Part shown: piece by piece, positions 1-7,227 of the stretch
How positions within the stretch are numbered: the stretch's first letter is position 1
Layout of the letters: each line of letters opens with the position of its first letter
NCBI GenBank assembly: GCA_035315125.1
Contig: DATFYI010000232.1
Location: 1-27,561 of the forward strand
Direction of reading: 5' to 3'
Source: DATFYI01 sp035315125
GTDB taxonomy: Bacteria; Chloroflexota; Anaerolineae; Anaerolineales; Anaerolineaceae
DNA: 27,561 bases
Translations under genes and position numbers: made by a program
The notes under the pieces: generated by a model
What the model was told of the DNA's origin: nothing
The model's input: only the letters and a program-made list of their open reading frames with translations
Database searches by the model: none

Positions 1-2
1 GA

Positions 3-230
3 AACATTGGGACGGCCTATTTAAGTCCTGACCAGCTTAAGCAACTCTATCCTTGGGTGGATGGTTACCGCAGGTTTGAGATCGATCGTAATTCGCCGGG
101 TACGGCCGATGCCATTAACATCACTTTGATCTTTATGGGCAACGGTACAAAAATCGCCACAGATTTAGTCGATCAGGCCTTGTTGCTGGAATTTGCCAGT
201 ACGTTATTTAGCCAGGCTGTTAATCCATAA
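3..230 (+). CDS. C-terminal end of an unrecognised protein (5' truncated by window)
   Basis: An open frame enters from the left edge, with its first whole codon at position 3, and ends at TAA 228-230. It encodes 75 residues and has no start inside the window. The tail contains the segments YPWVDGYRRFEIDR and NITLIFMGNGTKIATDLVDQ and ends in FSQAVNP. The mix of polar and hydrophobic residues looks like a folded soluble domain, with no membrane segment in the visible part. I do not recognise the family. The gene converges on recR, whose stop lies only 9 bases further on, and no terminator hairpin is seen between them. Confidence 0.6.
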   Translation, partial: NIGTAYLSPDQLKQLYPWVDGYRRFEIDRNSPGTADAINITLIFMGNGTKIATDLVDQALLLEFASTLFSQAVNP

Positions 231-239
231 AATTTAAAA

Positions 240-845
240 TTACATTTCCTGGCGGCCGGCTAACGCCCGTAGCAGCGTATTTTGGTCGGCATATTCCAGA
301 TCCCCGCCGACCGGTAGACCCCTTGCCAGGCGGGTTATTCGCAGGCCCAACGGAGCCAGTATCTGGCGCAAATAGATGGCGGTAGCATCCCCTTCCATGC
401 TGGGGTTGGTTGCCAGGATGATTTCTTTTACCTTGCCATCTTTGACACGTTCCAGCAACGGTCGGATCTTGAGATCATCCGGCCCGATACCTTCGATCGG
501 TGAGAGCACGCCATGTAAAACGTGGTAGCGGCCCTGATAGGCGCCAATTCGTTCCATGACCAGCACATCCAGCGGCTCTTCCACCACGCAGATGCTGCTA
601 TCGTCGCGCCGGGTGTCAGAGCAGACTTCACAGACCGTACGATCCGAGGTTGTGATGTTATAACACATCTGGCACAGGCTGGTGGCAGTTTTTAAGGCCA
701 GCAAGGCTTCCGCCAGTTGATTTGAGATCTCGGCCGGGGCGCGCAGCAAATAAAAAGTCAGCCGCGAGGCGCTTTTTGGACCAATGCCGGGTAGACGTTC
801 AAAGGCATTGACCAGGTTCTGAACCGGTTCGGGTAAACCCGGCAT
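240..845 (-). CDS. recR: Recombination protein RecR
   Basis: RecR works with RecF and RecO in loading RecA at single-strand gaps during recombinational repair. The 201 residues match the usual family length (about 200). An N-terminal helix-hairpin-helix is visible at residues 15-33 (LPGIGPKSASRL). A four-cysteine zinc finger uses C58, C61, C72 and C75. A Toprim domain starts near residue 84 (VVEEPLDVLVMERI) and continues through ATNPSMEGDATAIYL. It is the last gene of the minus-strand group lamin-tail gene-dnaX-ybaB-recR. Its ATG lies 2 bases after the ybaB stop and no strong Shine-Dalgarno is visible, so translational coupling is likely. The order dnaX-ybaB-recR is widely conserved in bacteria, which supports the call. 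Confidence 0.97.
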   Translation of the reverse strand: MPGLPEPVQNLVNAFERLPGIGPKSASRLTFYLLRAPAEISNQLAEALLALKTATSLCQMCYNITTSDRTVCEVCSDTRRDDSSICVVEEPLDVLVMERIGAYQGRYHVLHGVLSPIEGIGPDDLKIRPLLERVKDGKVKEIILATNPSMEGDATAIYLRQILAPLGLRITRLARGLPVGGDLEYADQNTLLRALAGRQEM

Positions 846-847
846 GC

Positions 848-1201
848 TTAAAATCCGAGACCCGGAATGCCGCCAGCCAATGGGCCCATGCGCTCTTCAG
901 CCATCTGGCGTGATTGATCTAATGCCAGATTGACTGCGCTCAGGATAATATCCTGCAGCATTTCTGGATCGGCATCTTTTAGCAGGTCTGCCGAGATCTC
1001 GATACCTTTGCAGTGTTGGTCGCCAGTCATAATGACTTTGACGGCTCCGCCGCCCACACTGGCAGTGGTGGTTTCTTCGGCGAGCTGCGCCTGTACTGCG
1101 GCCAGTTGTTCTTGCATTTTCTTGATCTGACCCATCATTCCACCGGAGCCGCCGGCCGGGCTGGGTACACGATTATATCCTTTAGCCATCGATTTGTTCA
1201 T
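848..1201 (-). CDS. ybaB: YbaB/EbfC family nucleoid-associated protein
   Basis: YbaB/EbfC proteins are small dimeric DNA-binding proteins of the nucleoid, almost always encoded between dnaX and recR. This 117-residue protein has a Gly/Ser-rich N-terminal stretch, a coiled-coil-prone helix (MGQIKKMQEQLAAVQAQLAE), a beta section with VGGGAVKVIMTGDQ, and the C-terminal helix DIILSAVNLALDQSRQMAEE. It ends in a Gly-rich tail (GGIPGLGF). Two in-frame ATGs compete as start. The first sits directly against a GGAAGG sequence and the second (MAKGYNRV, 12 bases on) has a longer spacing, so the exact N-terminus is uncertain by four residues. Confidence 0.95.
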   Translation of the reverse strand: MNKSMAKGYNRVPSPAGGSGGMMGQIKKMQEQLAAVQAQLAEETTTASVGGGAVKVIMTGDQHCKGIEISADLLKDADPEMLQDIILSAVNLALDQSRQMAEERMGPLAGGIPGLGF

Positions 1202-1246
1202 CCTTCCATTTAATAGTAGATCAATTCAATCGGTTTATTTTATTAC

Positions 1247-2923
1247 TTATTCCTTATTGACAATCTGCCCACCCAGATTTAGAGCAGTTCCTACCATGCC
1301 ATCGCCTTCAACATCTACGTCGGCTGGAGGAGCGTTGTTTTTATTGCTGAAGACCGCACAGACAATCTCCACATCGTATCCCAGTACCTGGCTGGCGGCC
1401 CGGCGCGTCAACTCCAGATTGTCACCCATCTCCATTTTTGATTTTAATACATCCGTCTGAAAACCCAGGGTTATGATGCCATCTTTGATGGTCATTATTT
1501 TGCAGGAATTGAGCAGCGCAGCGGTTTGAGCGCTATCCTTTTTGACCAGTGCGCTGACGCGTTCCAGCACCTGTTTCATGCTGAAGTGGGTCGGGCTGTC
1601 TGGTTGTGAGGGTTGGCCAGACGGGACAGGTTGGCTGGCGGCTTTTGGGTTAGCAGCCGCTGCGGTCTTGACAGGCTGGTTTTTTTCTGGCGGTTGTACA
1701 GCCGTCTCATGCCTGGATATATTGCTAGCCTGGGCAAGCTCTGCTGATTTACGTGTAGTTTCATCCGTCTTGGGCGGAAGTGTGCGCGTTGGCGTTGTAT
1801 GAACTGTTTCAGGTTTGGGTGTGGCTTCGACCTCGGCAGCAGTAATTTTACTTTCGATTGCTTCAACCAGTGCTAATTCGAGTAATAGCCCGGGCTGCCA
1901 GCCGGAGTGCGTATCGGTTGCGGCATGGTTGAAAAGCCGCATAGTTGCCATCAGGCGCGACATCTCAAATTGGTTGGCTTGTTTTGCCATTTGAACGCGC
2001 ATCTCAGCGCTGGCGTCAACCATAGCTGCATTTCCCAGGTGGACCAGCATGAGATTGCGCAGGTAATCGACCACCTGTCGTGCAAACTGGCGGGGATCGC
2101 TACCGCTATCCAGAGCCTGGTGAATGCAGTTCAGCCCATCCGCCGGCCGTTTATCCAGAATTGCATCGGTCAAGGCAACCACCGATTGGCTGGTGGCCGT
2201 GCCCAGTACGGTTTGGGCGGTCGCCAGGCTGATCTTTTCCCCATTTGAGGCCAGTTGATCCAAGAGAGAGATGGCATCCCGCAAGCTGCCGGTCGATTGG
2301 CGGGCGATCAAGGTTAACGCTTCCGGCTCGATTTCCAGCTTTTCTTCTTCACACATACGATTTAAATAGGAGACGATCTGGTTTACCGGTATGCGGCGGA
2401 ATTCGTGCTGTTGGCAGCGCGATAAAACTGTTGCGGGAATTTTATGTTCTTCAGTTGTTGCCAGGATGAAGATGGCATGGGAGGGGGGCTCTTCGAGCGT
2501 TTTTAATAAAGCATTGAAGGCGGCAGTGGAGAGCATATGTACTTCATCAATAATGTAGACTTTGTAACGGCCCTGAGAGGGTGAAAAATTAATTTTCTCG
2601 CGCAGGTCACGGATATCATCCACGCTGGTGTTGGAGGCGGCATCGATTTCGATCAAGTCCAGAAAGCGGCCCTCATTCACTGCTAAACAGTTCGCACATT
2701 GGTTGCAAGGGCGCCCGGACAGGTTCGGATCCAGACAATTGACAGCTTTGGCCAGCAAACGGGCTGTAGTGGTTTTACCGGTACCGCGCGGGCCGGAAAA
2801 CAGATAAGCATGGCTGATCCGTTCAGTGCGGATTTCATTTTGGAGCGTACGGACAACGTGTTCTTGCCCAACTACCTGCTCCCAGAGGCGCGGACGCCAC
2901 TTGCGGTAAAAAGCCTGCGACAT
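1247..2923 (-). CDS. dnaX: DNA polymerase III subunit gamma/tau
   Basis: DnaX is the ATPase of the replicative clamp loader. The 558 residues show Walker A GPRGTGKT (44-51), the zinc module C63/C73/C76/C79, Walker B YIIDEVH with D126/E127, sensor 1 ATTEE near 156 and the SRC arginine-finger motif (168-170). These are followed by domain III and a Pro/Thr/Gln-rich linker (about 365-450). The C-terminal domain (about 455-530) resembles tau domain V or the DnaX C-terminal region. A good ribosome site (TGGAG, 5 bases before ATG) fixes the start. A 7-A run at codons 413-415 may allow -1 frameshifting to a shorter gamma-like product; see the separate entry. The gene lies 15 bases after the lamin-tail gene and 45 bases before ybaB, so the four genes probably form one transcript. 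Confidence 0.97.
   Translation of the reverse strand: MSQAFYRKWRPRLWEQVVGQEHVVRTLQNEIRTERISHAYLFSGPRGTGKTTTARLLAKAVNCLDPNLSGRPCNQCANCLAVNEGRFLDLIEIDAASNTSVDDIRDLREKINFSPSQGRYKVYIIDEVHMLSTAAFNALLKTLEEPPSHAIFILATTEEHKIPATVLSRCQQHEFRRIPVNQIVSYLNRMCEEEKLEIEPEALTLIARQSTGSLRDAISLLDQLASNGEKISLATAQTVLGTATSQSVVALTDAILDKRPADGLNCIHQALDSGSDPRQFARQVVDYLRNLMLVHLGNAAMVDASAEMRVQMAKQANQFEMSRLMATMRLFNHAATDTHSGWQPGLLLELALVEAIESKITAAEVEATPKPETVHTTPTRTLPPKTDETTRKSAELAQASNISRHETAVQPPEKNQPVKTAAAANPKAASQPVPSGQPSQPDSPTHFSMKQVLERVSALVKKDSAQTAALLNSCKIMTIKDGIITLGFQTDVLKSKMEMGDNLELTRRAASQVLGYDVEIVCAVFSNKNNAPPADVDVEGDGMVGTALNLGGQIVNKE
1679..1685 (-). promoter_or_regulatory. Candidate -1 frameshift (slippery) heptamer in dnaX
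   Basis: On the coding strand the heptamer A AAA AAC stands exactly in the X XXY YYZ register of the dnaX frame (last base of codon 413, then codons 414 and 415). A -1 shift here adds nine residues (PACQDRSGC) and stops at TAA, giving a product of about 424 residues. That is close to the 431-residue E. coli gamma subunit made by the same mechanism. About 19 bases downstream a 6-bp GC stem (GCGGCT/AGCCGC, 11-base loop) could act as stimulator, although the gap is longer than usual. No upstream Shine-Dalgarno-like stimulator is visible, and AAC is a weaker shift codon than AAG. Confidence 0.4.
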
Positions 2924-2938
2924 TAATTCTCCAGTTAT

Positions 2939-3466
2939 TTACGGTATCTGGTAACTGGCTCGCAGGATGCCTTGTGGATCCAATAACGATACCAGTTCCC
3001 CGCTGTGCCAGACGGCGTTTGGCAATCCCCAATGCAGCTCAATAACAGAATCCGCACCTGCCTGGGTGTATACCTGAACAGCGCCATCTTTATTTAAGAG
3101 TAATTTCGGAAATGTATACGTGTGTCCATTTTGATCTTTTAATTGCCAGCCGGTCAACCATAGATCACCGCTGCCAACTCGTTTTAGCTGGACAACTTCA
3201 TTATTGATATCTCCGACCCCAAATACATTTTGTATCTGGATAACATTTTGGCTAAGAGCAGTCTGAGTGACCTGGCTGGTCGCAAGTCGGTTCTGTGAGC
3301 TTGAATTGGTGGTGATCACCTGGGAGGTTGCGCTGCCCAGCAGCCTGGGATCCGGTAAAACTGGGCGTTGAGTTTTGTCCCACCAATAGAGCACAGCCAG
3401 GGTGGTGGCTGCTGAGATGATTACATTTAATATGATGAACGGAAGCATGCGTTTAAATGATCTCAT
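2939..3466 (-). CDS. Membrane-anchored lamin-tail-domain (LTD) protein
   Basis: The 175-residue product has a short basic N-terminus (MRSFKR), one membrane-spanning segment (about 8-28) and a Ser/Thr/Gln-rich linker (about 40-78). The C-terminal part (about 80-175) fits the lamin tail domain fold: an alternation of short beta strands with VVQLKRVGSGDLWLTGWQL, HTYTFP, a VQVYTQAG segment and a closing VSLLDPQGILRASY. Bacterial LTD proteins are usually extracytoplasmic, and here the anchor would leave the domain outside the cell. The specific role is unknown. It is the first gene of the minus-strand group and is followed after 15 bases by dnaX. An AGGATGG ribosome site precedes the ATG. Confidence 0.75.
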   Translation of the reverse strand: MRSFKRMLPFIILNVIISAATTLAVLYWWDKTQRPVLPDPRLLGSATSQVITTNSSSQNRLATSQVTQTALSQNVIQIQNVFGVGDINNEVVQLKRVGSGDLWLTGWQLKDQNGHTYTFPKLLLNKDGAVQVYTQAGADSVIELHWGLPNAVWHSGELVSLLDPQGILRASYQIP

Positions 3467-3478
3467 AGACCATCCTGC

Positions 3479-3508
3479 TTGAATGATAGCACAGTTCGCG
3501 GGTAAAAT
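3479..3508 (+). promoter_or_regulatory. Putative promoter of the NYN-domain gene
   Basis: TTGAAT (3479-3484) and TAAAAT (3503-3508) are separated by 18 bases, a fair match to a sigma70-type promoter. Transcription would start near 3515, leaving a leader of about 20 bases before the ATG at 3536. It overlaps the putative promoter of the opposite strand. Confidence 0.45.
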
Positions 3509-3511
3509 GAA
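3483..3511 (-). promoter_or_regulatory. Putative promoter of the LTD-dnaX-ybaB-recR operon
   Basis: On the minus strand TTCATT (3511-3506) and TATCAT (3488-3483) are 17 bases apart. The -10 box is good and the -35 box is weak (3 of 6). The site lies just upstream of the first gene of the operon and overlaps the divergent promoter. Confidence 0.35.
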
Positions 3512-3535
3512 CTAATTGAAAGTTTAAAAAATTGT

Positions 3536-4018
3536 ATGTCATATCTGATTGATGGCCATAACCTGATCCCAAAAATCAACGGATTAAGTCTCCAGCAGAT
3601 CGATGATGAAGCGCGTTTGGTGGACATGTTGCAAGTATTTTGCCGCGTTCACCGCAAAAAGGTGGAAGTCTATTTTGATCAGGTGCCTGCTGGCCGGGCC
3701 GGTATCCGCCGCTTTGGCATGGTAACGGTTCATTTTGTACGGCAGGGCCTGGCGGCAGATGAGGCCATTCTGGAAAAGATAAGTCAACTGCACCAGTCTG
3801 CCCGTAATTGCATCGTCGTGACATCTGACCGGCACATCCAGGTGCAGGCGCGTGCTATGCATGCTGGAGTGATTTCTTCAGAAGAGTTCTCAATCCAACT
3901 AACGGAATCGTTGCAAAAATCATCTGAAAAAAGTAAAAGCCAGCCCGAAAAATTGAACCAGGATGAGGTAGAAGAATGGCTGCACATCTTCCGTGCGGGC
4001 GGTAAGCACATTAAATGA
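3536..4018 (+). CDS. NYN-domain (YacP/DUF901-type) putative RNA nuclease
   Basis: The 160 residues contain an NYN (PIN-like) nuclease fold: YLIDGHNLIP at the N-terminus with D6 and N9, VEVYFDQV with D48, the acidic position D75 in AADEAIL, and IVVTSDRHIQVQAR with D98. In this superfamily these acidic residues bind the metal used for RNA cleavage. YacP/Rae1-type proteins of Firmicutes cut mRNA on the ribosome. The precise substrate here cannot be read from sequence. A charged, Lys/Ser-rich linker (about 128-140) leads to a short C-terminal helix. The ATG has no clear Shine-Dalgarno. The gene is divergent from the dnaX operon and convergent with the kbl-type gene. Confidence 0.8.
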   Translation: MSYLIDGHNLIPKINGLSLQQIDDEARLVDMLQVFCRVHRKKVEVYFDQVPAGRAGIRRFGMVTVHFVRQGLAADEAILEKISQLHQSARNCIVVTSDRHIQVQARAMHAGVISSEEFSIQLTESLQKSSEKSKSQPEKLNQDEVEEWLHIFRAGGKHIK

Positions 4019-4063
4019 TGTTACGCGAACTCTAAGGATTTTTTAATACAATTGCGACATATC

Positions 4064-4118
4064 TGGTGTATATTATCCATTAGACACCATTACTTACTGG
4101 TAATTGTGGTGTCACCAC
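4064..4118. repeat. Small inverted repeats in the convergent intergenic region
   Basis: TGGTGT (4064-4069) pairs with ACACCA (4084-4089), and shortly after GTGGTG (4106-4111) pairs with CACCAC (4113-4118) around a single base. Both use nearly the same arm sequence. They lie between the 3' ends of the NYN gene and the kbl-type gene (4019-4245), a 227-base stretch in which I see no gene. They may help end transcription, but neither has a T-tract. Confidence 0.35.
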
Positions 4119-4197
4119 CGGAAACATATGGCAGCACGTCCCCCCCGTGTTGGCAAACCTGTAATGGGTGTGTGACTGGTGGCATTCCCTCCCTGAA

Positions 4198-4232
4198 GAT
4201 CGTCAGGCATGTCCCCCCCATGCCTGGCGATC
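4198..4232. terminator. Strong hairpin between convergent genes
   Basis: A 14-bp stem (arms 4198-4211 and 4219-4232, one G-U wobble) closes a 7-base loop TCCCCCC. It lies 13 bases downstream of the kbl-type stop codon. On the plus side it is followed by AATATTTTAATAT, and on the minus side there is no T-run. It may therefore be a transcription end or mRNA-stabilising hairpin of an imperfect intrinsic type. Confidence 0.5.
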
Positions 4233-4245
4233 AATATTTTAATAT

Positions 4246-5430
4246 CTAGGCAATGACGCCCAGCTTTCGCCCAACTTTTGCGAAGGCTTCCAGACCTTGA
4301 TCGAGGTCATTGGTTGAGTGGGCAGCAGAGATCATCACCCGAATGCGGGCTTTGCCTTTTGGAACCGTGGGATAGCCGATCGACATGGCAAATACAGCCT
4401 CCTCAAAGAGGTTGCGACTGAAATCCTGCGCCAGGGGTGCTTCGCCCAGCATGACGGGAGTTATGGGAGTGATGCTGTTACCCGTATCAAAACCCAGATT
4501 CTTCATTTCGGCTTTAAAATAGCGAGCGTTTTCCCACAAACGGTCAACCAATTCGGTAGAGCTTTCAAGCACATCGATGGCTGCCAGAGTAGCAGCCACA
4601 TCGGCTGGCGTCTCGGCTGATGAGAACAAGAAAGGACGGCCACGCTGCCGCAGCCATTCAACGATAATTGGGCTGCCAGCCACCACACCGCCGACTACTC
4701 CAAATGCCTTGGAAAGTGTACCGACTTCAATATCAACTTTCCCGTGCAGGTTGAAATGATCGACAATGCCGCGCCCCCCATGACCTAAAACGCCTTCTCC
4801 GTGGGCGTCATCCACCATTAAAAGGATGTCATAGCGGTTTGCAATTTCGTAGATTTTATCTAAGGGGGCAATATCCCCATCCATACTGAAAACGCCATCT
4901 GTCACGATCAGGGCATGTTTGTAACTACCCTGGTTTTCAGTGATGACCTTTTCGAGATCAGCCGGGTTGGCATGAGCAAATCGAACGATCCGTCCTCCGG
5001 AAAGACGAGATCCGTCGATAATACTGGCATGATTTAACTCATCCGAAAAGATGACGTCCTCTTTGCCAATCAGGGCCTGGATGGCAGCCAGATTTGCACA
5101 AAAACCCGATTGGAATGTAATAGCCGCTTCCACCCCTTTGAATTTTGCCAGGCGGCGCTCCAATTCCAGATGGATATCCATAGTCCCGGCAATGCTCCGC
5201 ACTGCGGCCGGTCCAACCCCATATTTTTTCACATATTCTTGAGCAGCGCTGACCAATTTGGGGTGGTTGGCCAGTCCAAGATAGTTGTTTGAGCAAAAAT
5301 TGAGGGCACGTTTGCCGTCCACGACCAGCCAGGCGCCCTGGGGTGAGCTTAGCGTGCGAATGCGGTTATACAATCCTGCATCTTTCAAGCCGTTTAGCTC
5401 TTGCTGGATCCAATCAGTTCTTGTCGACAT
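4246..5430 (-). CDS. kbl: 2-amino-3-ketobutyrate CoA ligase-type PLP acyltransferase
   Basis: This is an alpha-oxoamine synthase family enzyme. Kbl converts 2-amino-3-ketobutyrate and CoA to glycine and acetyl-CoA in threonine breakdown. The 394 residues carry the family hallmarks: NFCSNNYLGLANHP near 46-59, DELNHASIIDGSR near 130-143, the MVDDAHGEG motif (D207, H210) and the PLP-binding lysine K241 in GTLSKAFG. The ATG at 5430 is preferred over a GTG two codons upstream, because that GTG is part of the GAGGTG ribosome site. No threonine dehydrogenase gene lies in the window, so a related acyltransferase role remains possible: the sequence resembles the glycine C-acetyltransferase-related subgroup. 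The gene appears to have its own promoter. Confidence 0.88.
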   Translation of the reverse strand: MSTRTDWIQQELNGLKDAGLYNRIRTLSSPQGAWLVVDGKRALNFCSNNYLGLANHPKLVSAAQEYVKKYGVGPAAVRSIAGTMDIHLELERRLAKFKGVEAAITFQSGFCANLAAIQALIGKEDVIFSDELNHASIIDGSRLSGGRIVRFAHANPADLEKVITENQGSYKHALIVTDGVFSMDGDIAPLDKIYEIANRYDILLMVDDAHGEGVLGHGGRGIVDHFNLHGKVDIEVGTLSKAFGVVGGVVAGSPIIVEWLRQRGRPFLFSSAETPADVAATLAAIDVLESSTELVDRLWENARYFKAEMKNLGFDTGNSITPITPVMLGEAPLAQDFSRNLFEEAVFAMSIGYPTVPKGKARIRVMISAAHSTNDLDQGLEAFAKVGRKLGVIA

Positions 5431-5500
5431 AAACACCTCGGGGAAATGAATAGAGTATTTCCAATGCAGCGATCATCGATCCATCGGTCAATGCTCTTAG

Positions 5501-5506
5501 ATTATA
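5501..5506 (-). promoter_or_regulatory. Putative -10 box of the kbl-type gene
   Basis: A perfect TATAAT on the minus strand is preceded by TG. No convincing -35 box is found at 16-18 bases. A start from here would give a leader of about 64 bases before the ATG at 5430. The remaining intergenic sequence to 5579 shows nothing else I can name. Confidence 0.35.
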
Positions 5507-5579
5507 CAACCAGTTTCAAACGAAGTCGCCGCCTTTCCGGGAACCTGTCTGAAGCTGTTCAATATAAATAAACAATTAA

Positions 5580-7220
5580 TTATTTTTCTTTCAGTTGGGA
5601 TGTTTCGGACAAATAGCCAAGCTCCAGCAGGGCGTTTCGGATCGGTTCTTCACCACCCGGCCTGACAATCACCGTAGTTGAGTTGAGCGTTTCACCCAGA
5701 TAGTGGGCAGCCCGACTTTTGCTGAGACCTGCCAGTATCTCGGGCGAAGCCACCTGTAGCAGTGAGACCTGCTCAAGACGAGCTTGAACCCCTGATTTTT
5801 CCCATCGTTCAAGGCTCTCGATCAGAGTCGGGGGTATCGGCTTGGCAGCATATTGCTTGAATATGCCGATTAAATGGGAGATTTTTAATCCTTGCCTACG
5901 CGCCAGGTCGAGAGAGGTGGGGGTCAGACGGTAATGATATTCTTGCGGGCCTTCATTTTCCCACTCGCAAAAACGCGCAATCTGATAACGGACCGAGCGT
6001 GGCGAATAACTGCTCACCTTCACCTGACCAGCAGCACTCAAGCGGATGGCATCCTTCTCGGCATGCAGGCCCTGCGGCGGTTTGCCATGCCAGAGCGCCT
6101 CAGCCCAGGCGGAAGGGCGGAATGCAGTTGGAGCACTGTGCGGATCCGGCGCGGCCAGGTCGTAAAATCCCAACCAGTGCAGCGGGCCGGAAATTAGAAA
6201 GCGCAGCAGGGCTCCGTCCACCTCATCCCAGGAGGAAAAACCGCTGAGGAAGCCGTCACTGTTTTCTTTACGGATGAACCATGAAACATAATCACCTGCC
6301 GGGCGCTGGTAATCAGGATGAATATCTTTTATTGCATTGACGAATGAAGCCAAATTCCACCAGCTATCTTGTGGAAGCTGGCTCAACAGATCAAAGACAG
6401 TCTGGCGGGTTTGTAGCGGGTTGTTTTGCCATTCCCCCTCGAATTTGAGCCCCGGCAATAAATGTAATTCATTGAAAGTGCTGCTTTTCATCCAGTTTTG
6501 AGAGAGCGCCACAAGAGCATTGGCACGATTGGCTTCCAGAAAAACACGCGCCACCTCCGGGCGTGGCAAGCTGTGTGCATCCAATATCCCGGCGCTGCTT
6601 AACAAAGTTGTCAGCACCGGCACGGGTATTTCCCAGTCTTTACCGACCGATTGACTGGCGCTCACTCCAATTCGTAGGGCTGCCAGAATAGTGCAAGCGT
6701 GGTCCAGGATACGATCGTTCGCCAGCGTTACAGAGCTGCATTCTCCAGGCGAGGCAGCTCGCCCAAGTATTAATTGGCCTTTTGCATTCAAAGGCTCCAG
6801 GAATTCCAACAACTCGTCAGGGATAAAGGCGTATTCTTGAGGCTCATCCGCCAGGTTTAAGAAAGCCTTACCGATCAATGCTCGATACCAAAGCATTTCT
6901 GCAGGCGAGACCGGTTTTAGATCAGGCCGTTCGCGATCACGGCGCGCTGCGCCCATGGCACGTACTTCCCCAAACCGGCGGGTAAATAAAGCCCAGCTCA
7001 TCCGTCCTTCATTATCTAATAGGGCCAGCAGGGCGCGACGAGCCTGATCAGGCAGCGCCTCAACGATCTCATTCACCAGGGTTTGATTGCATATCCCGCT
7101 GGCCAAAACAGGCAAGGCAGTATATGCATCTGGGGAATTCAATTCGATGGCCCAGGCATTTGCGATCATGCGAAAAAAACCGAGATCGTTTCCTTGTAAA
7201 GCGTGCACCAGATCAGGCAT
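5580..7220 (-). CDS. Helicase-associated (XPB/Ssl2-like, Helicase_C_3) domain protein
   Basis: The protein (546 residues from the ATG at 7220) has no Walker motifs. Its middle part shows a pattern I associate with bacterial helicase-associated proteins: RRALLALLDNEGRMSW, FTRRFGEVRAMGAARRDRER, SPAEMLWYRALIGKAF and YAFIPDELLEFL. The C-terminal 110 residues fit the XPB/Ssl2 N-terminal-like domain, with YRLTPTSLDLARRQGLKISHL, PPTLIESLERW, and STTVIVRPGGEEPIRNALLE. Its function is unknown; a DNA-binding or damage-recognition role would be a guess. A longer frame starts at 7322 but would overlap the lipid kinase gene by 95 bases, and the family pattern begins around the internal Met. Hence the ATG at 7220, 7 bases after the kinase stop, although neither start has a good ribosome site. 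Confidence 0.7.
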   Translation of the reverse strand: MPDLVHALQGNDLGFFRMIANAWAIELNSPDAYTALPVLASGICNQTLVNEIVEALPDQARRALLALLDNEGRMSWALFTRRFGEVRAMGAARRDRERPDLKPVSPAEMLWYRALIGKAFLNLADEPQEYAFIPDELLEFLEPLNAKGQLILGRAASPGECSSVTLANDRILDHACTILAALRIGVSASQSVGKDWEIPVPVLTTLLSSAGILDAHSLPRPEVARVFLEANRANALVALSQNWMKSSTFNELHLLPGLKFEGEWQNNPLQTRQTVFDLLSQLPQDSWWNLASFVNAIKDIHPDYQRPAGDYVSWFIRKENSDGFLSGFSSWDEVDGALLRFLISGPLHWLGFYDLAAPDPHSAPTAFRPSAWAEALWHGKPPQGLHAEKDAIRLSAAGQVKVSSYSPRSVRYQIARFCEWENEGPQEYHYRLTPTSLDLARRQGLKISHLIGIFKQYAAKPIPPTLIESLERWEKSGVQARLEQVSLLQVASPEILAGLSKSRAAHYLGETLNSTTVIVRPGGEEPIRNALLELGYLSETSQLKEK

Positions 7221-7227
7221 TTCAGAT

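Noticed and set aside
1542..2469. Several plus-strand frames inside dnaX
   Set aside because: They lie opposite a clearly coding gene with intact motifs and have no protein-like pattern of their own.
4052..4249. Plus-strand frame in the convergent intergenic region
   Set aside because: It crosses several inverted repeats and the hairpin at 4198-4232, with no ribosome site or family pattern.
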